Part shown: positions 12,545 to 26,000 of the stretch, piece after piece
Layout of the letters: each line of letters starts with the position of its first letter
How positions within the stretch are numbered: the stretch's first letter is position 1
Assembly (NCBI GenBank): GCA_004352715.1
Contig: SCFE01000099.1
Span: 887,147-951,146 of the forward strand
DNA: 64,000 nucleotides
Direction of reading: 5' to 3'
From: Hofstenia miamia
Lineage: Eukaryota; Xenacoelomorpha; Acoela
Translations under genes and position numbers: made by a program
Notes under the pieces: generated by a model
Database searches by the model: none
What the model saw: the letters and a program-made list of their open reading frames with translations, nothing else
What the model was told of the DNA's origin: nothing

Positions 12545-12960
12545 ACAAAAATTCATCTTCATGGGCATAAACAAAGCAAAAGAGTGGTCTAACGATTGTA
12601 CATCTCATCATAACGAAACATTGCTGCTAGGTGTAGGCCTTAAAGCATCTGGAAACAACTCTAATAATAATGATAAATTTCTAAATGATAATAAACTGCT
12701 AATTAATTTTATAACAAATCGTAAGATGTCAATATTTGGTAAAGCTAAGGCTATTAAATTATATATATATTTTTTTTAATTGGAATTTGTCGTTTCTTCT
12801 GAGCGTAATATTAAAAATATACCGAAGAAAATTTTTCTGTTTTGAAGTTACAAAACCATTTCAAAATCTATGAAAATACAAATTGTAAAAAATTAAATCT
12901 TTCATTTCTAAATCTAATACAAAATTTTAATATAAAAGGTGATACCGTAAATCCTCGTGT

Positions 12961-13430
12961 ATAAGTCACACTTGTGAACCTAAAACTTTCTTTAAAAGTT
13001 TAGGGTACGGATTATACGCACAGTCTACAAATGATATCTGTAAACTTCTCACTAAGTTCGGGGTTATGATACATTTAGAATGCGAAAATGGACTTGATTC
13101 CATTCTTCGACGCATAGATCAAAGTCCTCGGAATGGGATGGAGGAGTTTCTTCTTCATGCTCCCTTAAAACATCGTTCTTTGCTCCATCCATTGCATTGC
13201 TGATGCAATATTACTGGAAAAAATTAGTGTTGCATGGCAGATGACGCTTATACACGATGCATATGTAACTCACTACACAACCTTCAAAGATGGGGTGCGG
13301 CTTATATATGAGGATTTACGATATGTACAACAATCTGATAATTTGAATAATATAAATATAAACACTAATATAATAGAACAATTTGAGAGCTTTTCAATGC
13401 AAACTGCTTTAGAGAGCAAACGTGCTACAT
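12961..13430. other. short region between LINE remnant and dehydrogenase 3' end
   Basis: About 470 bases. The words CGTGTATAAGTC (12956) and CGGCTTATATATGAGGATTTACG (13302 onward) resemble inverted ends of a small element: the left reads GGTGATACCGTAAATCCTCG and the right, reverse-complemented, begins CGTAAATCCTCATATATAAG. This would make a MITE of about 12940-13325 with matched terminal words. The 3' UTR of the dehydrogenase lies in or beyond it. Confidence 0.4.
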
Positions 13431-13692
13431 TTATAACTTAATATTGACTAATCTATGCTCCAGATACTCATCAATGCCATACACAGATCCTTCTCTTCCA
13501 ATACCACTTTCTTTTATTCCACCAAATGGGACCATTTCGCTCGAGACAGAACCTTGATTTACCCCGATCATACCTACTTCCAAGCGCTCACTTACTCTGA
13601 AAATTTGAGAAGCGTCGTTCGAATAGAAGTAGCCGGCGAGTCCGGAAGCAGTGGAATTGGCAAGCTTAAGTACTTCAGATTCATCAGAAAAT
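13431..13692 (-). CDS. ALDH5A1-like: SSADH-like gene, exon 5 (C terminus, stop)
   Basis: Encodes residues 412-498 and the TAA stop (13431-13433). Begins [13 protein letters not shown], continues GLAGYFYS and ends with [25 protein letters not shown] and a short tail HRLVNIKL. The GREG and YGIDEYLE words are those of SSADH enzymes. Acceptor TTTTTAG/ATTTTC. Confidence 0.93.
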
Positions 13693-16600
13693 CTAAAAAT
13701 GATTGATGATAATGAAAAAAATGTAAGAGGGTAAGATTATTTATGTTGTTAAAAATATTTATTCTTTACTTTCATTAACCAAGAAAAAAAATCGTATTGC
13801 TTAGTAAAAAAAAGTAATATTTGTAAATATATTAACAATGAACAGCGAAAAAACAATATCCGATCTAAGAACGTTCTTAGAAAATAACATTAAATCAAAG
13901 AAAATAGCGATGAATAAATGAGCCAGTTGACATAATTAATATATCAGGTACATCTACATCTACATGTCACTTTCATTCAGAGCTCCTTGAAAATTAGAAG
14001 GATGTTCGCCAATATATCCAATATATTACAGAATAAAATGCAGTTAAGAGCAAATTGATAATGAAAGCACAATTCATGCATATGCTTGCACTCTTATAAT
14101 GGTATTCAACTCGAGCAGAAGCAAAATATGATATTATAATTGAGCAATATCATAACATTGCCCAACAGTAAAAAAATTCAATTGCCAAATTTTTTAACCA
14201 AGTTATGGCCTTTTCAGTATGCTGACTCCAACACTGCCCTTAGATTTTAAAATTGGTTCAATTTTGTTAGTTATGATATAAGCCAAATTAATTTTCAGAT
14301 ATACATGAAAATAGTCATGGGGAGAAGTCATGATATATATAAATATGGAGGAATCAACACATACACCACAATCAAGAGTTCTCTATTGCATTCATGAAGG
14401 TTCTCACCTACTTTACCAAGAAAAGTATCCTATTTTCCGGCACAAAGTGGATGGCCTCCTTATGAAAATGGGAATCATTGAGTGCAACCCAAAAGACCGA
14501 CGCTAGTTTCATAGATAGCGCAAAAAGAAGCGTAAAGTGTGCTTCATTACACAATGGAAATAAATACGACTTGATTCCAATTGGACACTACAAAACAGAG
14601 AAGAATACGAAATCATCAAAGCCGCTTTCAACATTTTAGCTATGCGGATCACTAGTGGTAAATTTGTGTTGACTTCACCTTCCTGCAGGGTACCTGAAGT
14701 ATTCTTATTTTATCTGCTTGTGGGCCAGCCACATCTGAGAAGATATTTGTATAAGAAAATAGTGGCCCACAAGAAATGAAATGACAGATAGTGAAGCTAA
14801 ACATGAATTAACCTCTATTTCCTAGTGAAAAAATCATCATTCCATAACTCCACTTGAAACTTGGCTGGATGAAACAGTGTATGAAAGACTTATCTATTAA
14901 TGGTTCTTGGCTCAATTAAATTTTCAGGCAATTTCCTGGTTAAACTATTGAAAAAAATGCAGGTGCCTTGATGGGCAACAGATTTGCTTAATCAATGAAT
15001 GGTGACGAGACTGTAGTTTGATCATCGCTTGTACTAGTTGTTTAGAACTTTTTGGGATACTTTAAGCAGAAAACTATGTAGAATTGGTGGAAGACATATT
15101 TTCAAAATTCTTAAATTTGAGTGTCAAAAGTAGTATCAAAGTTCATTACCTTTTTAATCATTTGGAACAGGTCCCTGACAATCTTGGTGGTTACAAAAAG
15201 GAGTCAGTAAGCAAAGTACACTCATTTGCAAAAGTTTAAGACCAACCGTTTTTATCTTTTCCATATCTCTTTTACAGAAGTTCACTATAACATCAGAAAA
15301 GACTGGTAGATGCTCACAAGCAAAGATTAAGAATTTCAAACTAAAGCAAGCGCTTTTATAGGAAAAGGAAGGAAGCGAATAACAAAACTATAAAATGCTA
15401 AAAATAAACACGTGGTCTCAAACTTTTGCAAATGACTAGTTTCTGTGAGTTGCCGAAATTAAAACACACAAGCCAACTTTTAAGTATACTCAGAAAACAT
15501 TTTTTAATAGAGATAGTTATTACTAAATAATTCAAAACAATTGCTACAATGAAACTAGTTAACAGGACTAAAAACATAATTCCATATGAATTTGAAAAAA
15601 ATAAAAAAACATAAAAAAACATGTTTAAAACATCGTTTTAAACGCTATATAAAACAATGCTTTAAACATTGTTTAAAATACCCTATGTTTTAAATATACC
15701 AACCCTCATATGCCTACCTTATAAGAGGTGCTACAGGCCCAAACGTTTCTTCCGTTGCAAAAACAGAATCCTGAGAAACATTAGTTAAGACTGTAGGCTG
15801 GTAGAAAAGTTTTCCTAAATTGGAAGCTGAATCTCCGCCTAAAAGTACTTTAGCGCCCTGGTTTTTAGAGGAATCAACGTGTCTTTTAACTTTACCAACT
15901 GCTTTCTCATTGATTAGTGGTCCTATTTTAGTATCAGGAAGGAAACCATCACCAACGTGGAGTTTGGAAACAGCTTCAGCTAATCTTACAGATAACCTGT
16001 CATAAATGGCGTCATGGACAAATATTCTAAAAAATAAAACTAATAAACGCCTTTTAATGAAAATATGTGAATATGATATGTTAAGAATTCGATATTGCGG
16101 TTAAACTGGAACATGTTCTCTTTCATGTGGGATAATTCTTGACAAAATATACAACTTCATGTTAATTAACGAACAAAAGAGCTTGATTAATAAACAAAAG
16201 ACCTTGGATAAATAATAAAGAGAGAGAGTTCAATTAATTAACAAAGGATGTTGATAAACAAGTTTTCAAAATATTTTTATTCTTAACTACATACCTATAT
16301 TTCAGCATTTCAATACTTATTTACATAAGAATATATTTTGCATTACCGAATTTCAAAACGTCACTTTTGCTTAATATAAACTTATCGCCATAATAATCTC
16401 AATGAGGAATGCAACGAAGGAATTAAATTGATTATATAAATGGAGAGCCGAAACCGAGCACGTTTTTTTAACAATGGATCATCTTCTCATATTATTTTGA
16501 ACTAACGAACTGACATTTTGATTTCAAGAGTGTCATACGGAAAATCAGAATCATCGAGACGTAGATCATGTAGGCTTAATAAAATTTGATAGCTCGAATG

Positions 16601-19600
16601 TTGCAAACTGTCATCAGGAACAACTTGATGCCTTCCTGAAAAGAAAGCAAGTCGAGCACATTATCCTAGTAAAGTGGCATCCATAAAAGTGAGTCCTTTG
16701 CCTCATCCAACTGTTCAATAGTAGTTTTCAAAAGGTGTATCTCAGAGAGAGAACATCAGAAACAGACTGAAGACATCAAGTATAAAAATGTGCCATAAAC
16801 TCGCATGATTTTGTTTGTTTATTGTTTTTCATATATAATCATAATTATTTTTGAATTTTCAAATATCGTACTATATTTGCATAAATACAGATTTTAGTAT
16901 TCCATTCGTATATACTATTCGAATAAATTATATGAAAAGCTATTATAAAAAACATTTCACTTGGAATCACTGTTGGTGATTGGTAAACGATTACCTTACC
17001 AGTTATTTATTGCATCAAAATGACAGGTAGGATCTGCATAACATTAGGACAAATTACTCGGTTTCTCTATAAAGCGAGTTATTATGGAACAAAAATATTT
17101 CTGAACAAGAATTTTATTGAACAAATATGTAATTAAATAATTTTTCTAAAGGAATTTATGAAATCCATTCACAGCAATAATTTGCTTCTCTATAATTTGA
17201 TATATTTATGAGAAAGAAAAGCATCGCAATGGTATTGTCACTGTCATTAAATTAATTAGCTTTTCTATTTTAGGAACTACATATTGGAATTGCTAATCTA
17301 AAATTTACAACGCCAGTAGAAAGATTGCTAATAGCATGTTACAATTGTATTTACACGTATTTAAACCTATTTTTCTCTTTAGGCAAAACTATATATACAA
17401 AATCGATTCTTCGACATCACAGACAAAATTTATGAAAAATAGATGTTATTCAAGCTAATATAAAGTTAGCTTCGAGTATTCGAAATAGCGAGTTCAGCTT
17501 TGCACCCAGTGTTGGTCGATTTAAATCACTTGATTTAAATCATTGATTTAAATCGGATTTAAATCATGATTTAAATCAAAGCACATTATTAGTTAAATTA
17601 TTGATTTAAATCAAGTACACTAAAAGAGATGCAAGTAGTGTATTCTAATTGTTTTGAAGTCATTGCCCTGATATTGGAATGAATTGGTCAGCCCTGAAAT
17701 GTTGTTTTGCATGTTTTTTATCTTCAGTTTATTTCAAATTGATGAAATTATCGTATTTCATAAATAGTAGTATCAAAAGGATTTCTAATATTTGCTACCT
17801 TGGAAGATTGTCTGGGTAAAATTGAAATTTAGGTAAAAAAATCCGATTTAAATCAATAAATCCGATTTAAATAAAAAAATCCGATTTTTTTGATTTTTTA
17901 ATTTAAATCGGATTTTTTCCCAACACTGTTTGCACCTACAGTCGAGTTCGAGTACTCTAACTCCTTTCGAATTTCGAGTACGCGCAGGGCCCTAGTAGCA
18001 GTGAAACTAGTTTTGGGAAGCCGGAGATTGCGAAAGGTGATAATTGTTGTGTTGCACTGGGTGCATCAATTGTGATTTTAATTTTTCTTTCTACCATGTG
18101 ACATAAATTAGCAAATTTGGAATTAAAGTATAGACGTCTATCAAAGAATTCGAAGACTTGAACACTCAGAAGAACACCACGAATTGCTGTAATAAATTTT
18201 CATAGATTCGTGGTGTAAGAATCATAGACGTTGTTTAAATAACACTCATGTTTGTGAGTGAAAATCCCACAAAATCTATTTGCCAATATGCATTTCGTTA
18301 CAACTTATAATTTGGAAATAATTTTAGATAAACATGTAAATAATTTCGTTTCAAGAAATTGGAAACAATAAATGTTTGCATTAACGCTAATCCTTACAAC
18401 CTTTTTTATGTACGTTAGTTTCACAAAAAGGTTATTATTGAAATAGCAATGCTAGTTTGGCACAAAGATACTATGGAATAAAAAGTTTGAAAAAACACTA
18501 AAAAAATTTTTATCCAAACATTTTTGCGGACGTCAGAATTTTTTGCAAAAATTTTGATAAAAATGCTAAGAGATGTCTTATGTCAAAATGGTTATTTTTT
18601 TTAGCAACTTTTAATCTTTTTCTATTCAAAACATAAATTATAAGGTCTAGAAATAACTTTTTATGTTAAATCATTAACTGCCAGAAATTCATTCGAGTTT
18701 TTTAAAATTGTGCCAGTACCCGAGCATACCGTAAATCTTTTACGTTTCATTCGCTGGTAAATCCATACTCGCACATCACTAGCCTATATACTAGTTATAA
18801 AAAGCATAAATTTTTTATTAAGGGCTATTATTATCTACTAATTAAATTCGACCTAAACAATTTGAGCATAAATGGAAAGGATATAAATTTTATAATAATG
18901 GTTATTGTAAATCTGTGTTTTATGACAAAACAATGGAATATTTTTTTTGCAAACTAATCCTCTGAAATTTGGTACTCAGATGCCTTGGAATAGGAAAATT
19001 TTATTCTTATGCTTTACAGTATCATTAGTAAAATATCTACAAATTGAAATTAACAGCAGCACTTATATTTTTATAGAAATCTCAACCACGGGCTTCTACT
19101 GTATATCACTGGATAGCTGGACTTTACAATAACCCTTAAGTTGTAAAACTCAGAGTGCTCCATTTATTGTATGTATCTTAACAACAATGTTAGCACGTTT
19201 AAAGCATTTGAACTTTTATGGATTCATACGACAGATAACTTAGCAATTAGTCCAAGTAGAATATAGATATGTATGCCCCTCTCTTTACTACACGATACAA
19301 AAATGGAACTGAATGACATGCCTAATATTAATTATATAATCTGACAAAGATTTGCAAATTATTTCCTATTAGGCGAAAGTATTGAGTAAGATTAGATAAA
19401 GCAGCACCATATTTCAAATAAATACATTAAAATGTATAAGTATATTCTGGAAAATAAAGTGGAATATGGCGATATGACCAAAAAAGTAGATGTGTGCTCA
19501 GGAGCCTTAAATAAGCATTTCTCCTACAATAAAATGAATCTTACATCACAAAAAAAGTTACTGTCAACACAAGAATGAGGTCTAATGAGTTCAAGTCCAA

Positions 19601-22600
19601 GTGGTTTGAGTGCTGTAGAATTTTTGAAGATATATTATATACACCTGTGCTCCTACTGCAATCCATTGTTGCTCTTTGACAAAGTAACAAACATGCCTTC
19701 TGGTTCGCACAAAGTCAATAGGGCTTTCTGAAATAAGTTTTTTTAATATTGCAAGACACATGATTTTGTCAGATTCTGCTTAAGGTACTAGCGCATTCCT
19801 CTGCACAAAAACTGAAGGGTACGCATTTCAAGGGACACAATAGTTTATCATAAGGAGAAAGAAGTGTCGGCCACCAGACAATGAATGGGATGTATTTTTG
19901 TAGATTAAAGATGAATTCAAATGCCTGTACGATAACAGCTTATAGTTTACAGATGCCAGTGATGTAACTCGAATAATTCATGACATCAATGTTTATATAG
20001 TCAGAGGGAAATCTAAACTCCTTAATGCATGAAAAACACCCCATGATAGGTTGTGCATTTAAAGGTATGTCACTCCCGCTCAATACATACAGGAGATTAA
20101 GAACAACGTCAGATACAACAAAATTACGGTGTTAGCAGCACCCTCAGCCTCCACATCATCAGGCAGATTCTCAACCTACAACTATACCAACTACACCTGT
20201 TCTATCGTCGCAAACGTTCACTCCTCCTCAGCTTCTTATCGCTCATGTCCAGATTTCTCAAGCACTCTCTTCTCCACGTACTCCATCACGAGACAGGTAT
20301 GAGCTCGTAGTACTCCAGCATTTACTCGCAGACTACGAACACATCTCAGACAATTCCAGAAACATCTTGGCAAAGCGCATCCGTATTCTCTTCGCCATTG
20401 TCTCCTTCGGCTGGCCCGAAACTATCCGTCATACTTCAAACTCACAACTCGAATCTATTGGAGTCCCACATATCCCCCAAAATCGTCAACAGCGAAATTT
20501 CAGATACAACTCTAATTCCACCAACTATCGATACACAGATAACAATTTCAGAAACACACAACGACCTTCCCGCGTCAGACGAGGTGGTAACAGACAATAG
20601 TAATATCACTCATTGTACAGAATTCGATGACGCTCTCGCATATCAGTAATTACACTCTTTTACTCACGCCCCAAGTTCTCCAATATCCTCGCAAATCAAC
20701 CCAGATTACTCCTTTGTAGAAATAACACCAACTCATACGCCAGATCCTATTATTCACTCTACACCTCTCTCCATACTTAGCCTTCGCCGTCACAGACTGC
20801 AGAGCAGCCTCCTCGGTCATTAGTTCTCAGAAAGGTTACATTTAATATCCCCGATTCAGCTGTCACTAATTTTCGATTATATGTATGCCGCATCTCTCAT
20901 TTAAACCACAATGATATTATTAACCTTTTATACGATTTCCAAGCTAGGGCAACCTCTCGTTTTACTACTGAAAACAATTAGATTATTTAACTTCCTTATC
21001 TGGTAATACTTTGTCTACTAACGCACTTGCCAAATTCCTAATTCCTCAAAATAACGACTCTATTACTCAATTTTTTACAGATTCATCGGACACAATTTTT
21101 TCACACACCTTGGATACTTCTTCTTCATCTAGTCTTCCTCACATCTCGGAAACAGAATATTCTTTCGATACAGGATCTATAGACTGAGACCTTTTAGCAC
21201 GTTTCACCAATATGCCAAATTGTGTAAAGCAGCTTATGAACATTCAAATAAATTTCTCTCATTACCAACCTCATGTAATAAAAACACCAGCCAGAATTGT
21301 TGATCCTCTCAAACTTTCTCATGCAGATGCTATTATAAACGCTCATTTAAGTTGTAATATTATTCCCCTTCACAGAGACGCTCACCTTTTGTATCTAGAG
21401 CTTTCTTCGTACCAAAATCCTGAGGCAAGAAACTACGAATGGTTATTGATTATTCACATTTTACCCCGAAATGTAAACCTATAAAATTCTCCCTTCGTTT
21501 ATCTCCGGTCGCTAAAAAACATGTACCTCTGATGGACCACGTTTTGATTCAATTTGACTTACGTAATGCCTATTATAATCTTTCTTTTTAGCAAAAAGAC
21601 AGATATAAAACTACTTTTCTAGATCATTGTGGTCGTTCTTTCTATTTTAATAGCGCCCATATGGGTTTATCTTATTCTGCGGCACCCTGTCAATTGCTCG
21701 CTAATTCGATTTTGAATCCTATTCGTAGACATTGTTCAGTAGCCTGGGCTCACGGTGACAACCTTCTAGCTTTTGATATCAGTAAACTTACTATTATTAA
21801 TCAATGGCACCACACCATCAATAATCTTGGAATACAATGCATTCAGCTCTCGTCATCTACTGGTCTCTACGGAAACGAATTTCCTTGGTTCCATCTATCA
21901 ACTTCTAAACGATCAATCTCAGCAACTCCCGAAAAACAATATCTAATCAGATTATTAGCAGAAATACCACTACATCAACTATCAGTCAAACCGCGTCAAC
22001 GCATTTTAGGACAGTTTACCTTCATATGCCCTCTTATCTCCACTTTTAACGTACTACGCCCATTATATAATGTTAATGATCCACGTTTCATTATAGCACA
22101 TAGACTTACAACTTCTCTTATAATAAATTCCGATTTTACTATGACTTGGTCGTCTTCAATATTCTCCTTCAACACAGACATTTGGTATACTGATGCTTCA
22201 AACTTTTCAATCGGAATTATCACCCCAGACAATTCTTCTTTTTCTTTTCGTGCCCACTATCAAAACACATCTTGCAAAAAGAAGCCCCCGCAGCAGCTAT
22301 CACCATCGTATATGCAGAGGCCGGGTCTACAATTATCAGTGACAACTGGTCATTAGTTCAAAGACTCCGGTCAGGGAAGTTATTTGGTCTTCTTTATCTG
22401 TTTGCTGTTACCCTCACACATTAATATTGAATTTTTATTAACGTAAACTAAACAAAATTTTAATGATGTTTTCAAAAATCATTAAAGCTGTGTGTAGTAT
22501 ATATACCCCATACATACAAATTCGGACACAAAACATTTCTGTGGCACTCGTCGAGGCTTATATCAGAACACTCATTTTCTTATTTCTTTCCCTGGTTTTT

Positions 22601-23061
22601 CAAGTTTTGCTAGACATTTTTTTCATTTTGAATAATTTTTTTGCTCAGATATTTATGTTTTCACTGGAAATAAATGGTTTTTTCCAATAGAAATGTTGAT
22701 TTAAGGCAAATGTGGTCAAACAAAGCTGCTTTTGAAAGCATTGGACGGCAAATTCATTCATTGCAACATTTGTAAAAGCATGCACACCCGTAGTAATGAA
22801 GCACTGGTCTATCATTTGAAAAATATCAACGGATTATCAATTCCTGACTTGACCACTGTACAATTCATGACCTAGAATGAAGCAGTGAGGGGTAATGTAA
22901 CGGCAATTCAACAATAATTGCCTTTGCTATCACACCAAACCGCAAGGCACTAACCTTTTATTACAAGCATTATTATAGCAGCATTATAAAATTATGGATT
23001 CAAATATCTTCGATCACTTTTCATTATCAGGATAAACCTTTTCAAATCCATGGAAAAGAAG

Positions 23062-23098
<37 letters not shown>

Positions 23099-26000
23099 TA
23101 TATGTATAATTTAAACATTATTTTACAATTATGCTTAACGTATTAATTTAATTTACAAATTTACAGTAATACGTTACATATTTATTTTCATCCATTATTA
23201 TGTTTATATTTAACCAAAATCTTTATACCTGTACTATGAAGTTACAAACTATTTTGTTCATATTTTCGTGAAAATATTACTAACTATTTTTTAATTTAAA
23301 AGCTGATTTTTGTAAAATACTTTCAAATCGTCTCCATACCTGATGTTCAGATAATAGTAAGGTCTAAGGTATCAACACTAACTCAATTATTTTGCTTTTT
23401 ATTAATAAACTGTCAACCTATTTCAGAAGCACTCTGCATAAAGCCAAATGCGGCAAGTAGTGAGTTTTTAAAGTTATGATTAAAAAATCAGAGATTTTTA
23501 AACAATTTTGGTAGTATTAGATTTAATGGATTGTCTAAGCCCAGATATGTCATAATTATGTAGTAAATACAAAAATAAGCAGCAATGCATAAATGCTAAA
23601 ATGATATACATTTAAAGTAGAATACCACTTATCTCAACTCATTTACTAAAATCGAATATTTCTTTATTGAAAAATTGTAAATCCTATATAAAACAGTTAA
23701 AACTCGGTTACTTACCGATATATTTTGAATCAAATTATTTATAAAGGTGCCGTCCCTACAATTTTTCCTGGCATGCCCAAATATAAATAGGCCTGTAGAG
23801 TGAAGTCTTACTGTAACCGATGCCCAAAGGTGTTCTAACGAAAATAATAAGATTATTGAACTGGAAAAAGAAATGTTAAAAATTTTTTAGTTTTATAAAT
23901 GAATTGCACAAAAAGCTACATGATAGTCTCATTTCAGGAGAATTTCGAGTATTTATGCATGATGCTGGAACATTAATCTTAATTGACATGAAATTAACAA
24001 TTCAGTTGTGTCTATAAGCCACTCTTTAACAATTAATGAAGACTTTTCATTCACTGGTTGCATTTCACATAACACAGTTAAAAACAGTTTCTTCTCTGAT
24101 ATAATTTCATTAAAAAATGGTAATGTTAAAATAATTCCTGAAATTCTTAATATTTTGGCGTGTTTATGTGCTATGAAAAGCTCAGACATTAAAGATGTTG
24201 ATTATTACCTGTCTTGGGCTACCGAAAATCTAGACAAGGCAGCTTCTGAAGAAAATGATTGTTCTACGTCATCCTATTCATGGTCGTCGATAGTGTTGAC
24301 ATACTGTATATTTCCTACTTAATTTTCTTCTAAGGTTGAAAACTTTTTTTTGAAGGAAAACATTTTATTGTTGCCGAATGTATTTAACATTTTCGCTTCG
24401 TGATTCATCAATTAACACATATTTAAAAATGCGTATTTCCAATTTGAATTCATTAGAAAAAAAGTTGATTCTGTCTGCAGATGAAGTGTAAACAGCCAAA
24501 AAGTATGAATTTTCTAATAGCACATTTTATGGACTATCTGAATCAGAAGTTGGAAAAAAATTCTTTGTTTTGTGATGTCATCGTTTGCTGGACCTTACAG
24601 AGATGTTGTCTGTATGTTTGTAGTCTCTAAATTAACACCATCAATTCTTGAGCAAAATTTCAAAAATATTTGCAAAATTTTAACGAATGTAGGTTTTGAA
24701 ATATTAGCATTTTGTCTAGACAATCATTGCCTACGCTACATGAACAACTTTTGTCGTCCGAACGAACAACTTTTATCGCCAACTTTTGTTGTTGATTTGG
24801 TATGCTACACAAACGATTTTAGTTGCCGATAAAAATTGTTGATAAAAGTTGTTCATTCAGCATAGTGTTACAACAACTTTTTATGATTTCAGTTACTTCA
24901 TTGTAAAATATTTAAAAAAGAATAACAAGCTCAAAACCTTCTAAATACATTAACGCTTAGTATGGAGAGAATTTAAATCTTTTTAAAAAATTCGAACATT
25001 TCTAAGAAAACTTGTTAATCTATCCAACAATCTCTGCCACAGCAATAAGCTTTAATAGAAATTTTCAACATTGCATTAATGTATGTTCTCCAATAGATGG
25101 ATCCATGCGCCGAAATTTTCAAAGTTGGTAATAGGCTTGGAGAAAATTCTTTGTAAATGCGGAAAAACGTTTTGTCGTTTGAAGCGGACGCTAGGCTGTT
25201 TACGGTTAAGAAAAATACCAAGAGAGAACTTCTGATCAACTAAACATTCTCGAATCTGCAGTGCACATTTTATTGCAGGTTTTATTTTTCAACGTACTGA
25301 TCAGCACCCCGAGAAAGACCTTAAATTATATTTTTATGTTAAATTAATACAGTTTTATGATAACTAGTTATCAAGCAATTCAATTGACTTGTTTCTAATT
25401 CATTGTTTATTACATTTTGTATAAAATATGAAATAGGAAGCACGTTTAACTTTTTAATAGAATAATCATTACATGCATTTAATACAATTTTATAGGCACG
25501 TCACTAATTTTAATACTTATATAGCCCCGAAATAGTAATATATTAAGCATCAAATTTATCAAGATTTTTATATTCCAATTGTAATTATATCTGCAAATAC
25601 TTGAATAATTTCAATTTTTTTTAAAAATTGTGTTTACAGAAATAGGTTGCAAGAAATTGAATTAATATTCTGCTGTTGAGACCAGAAATAGATGTTGGGT
25701 TATATATTTATGTGTTACAAATTACTGAGGAACAATTGTTTGTTAAGTGGTTTATTTTTAAGCCAGTTAATTTTACGCAAATTAAAAAAGGTCTTTCTTC
25801 ATAAAGGAGCTATACAAAGTAATTTTCCAAATTTGCCTCAATATTTCTGTACACCAAAGTGCTAAATCACGATCAAGTTATTCATCATTTTGTGAACGCC
25901 ATTAAAAGAAAACGTCGCATGAATGAAGGAAATGAAATTTTCTTAGAATCGGACATTGTATACTCACTCGATCAATTAGTGGAAAAATATAATTACCTGC

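Larger units (their letters stand above)
9390..12960 (+). mobile_element. degenerate L1/Tx1-like LINE (ORF1, endonuclease and RT remnants)
   Basis: Remnants occur in the order expected of a two-ORF LINE. ORF1-like frames (9543-10033 and 10200-10510) end in a Lys/Glu-rich coiled-coil-like stretch and a basic Arg/Gly/Pro tail. A new frame near 10560 opens with an N-N-I-N-S-I-A-N word and PDYVFLQKTKI, matching the start of an APE-type endonuclease. Then come the pre-RT block (11628-11990: FYKNLYKK, EIFHAIDKLKNSPGTHD, SNAIIKFLPK), a QTGFIKARN box near 12075, FHKAYDSIDHEY near 12185, and RGVRRGCPLSCMLFNFAIEP around 12335. The catalytic box reads AFPDD instead of YADD. Several frameshifts and stops make it a dead copy. 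The L1/Tx1 assignment rests on RGVRRGCPLS and IEPFL motif style. Confidence 0.8.

Noticed and set aside
22463-22690. 75-codon hydrophobic frame as a membrane protein
   Set aside because: Hydrophobicity follows from T-rich DNA in this frame; no start context, no homologous motif.
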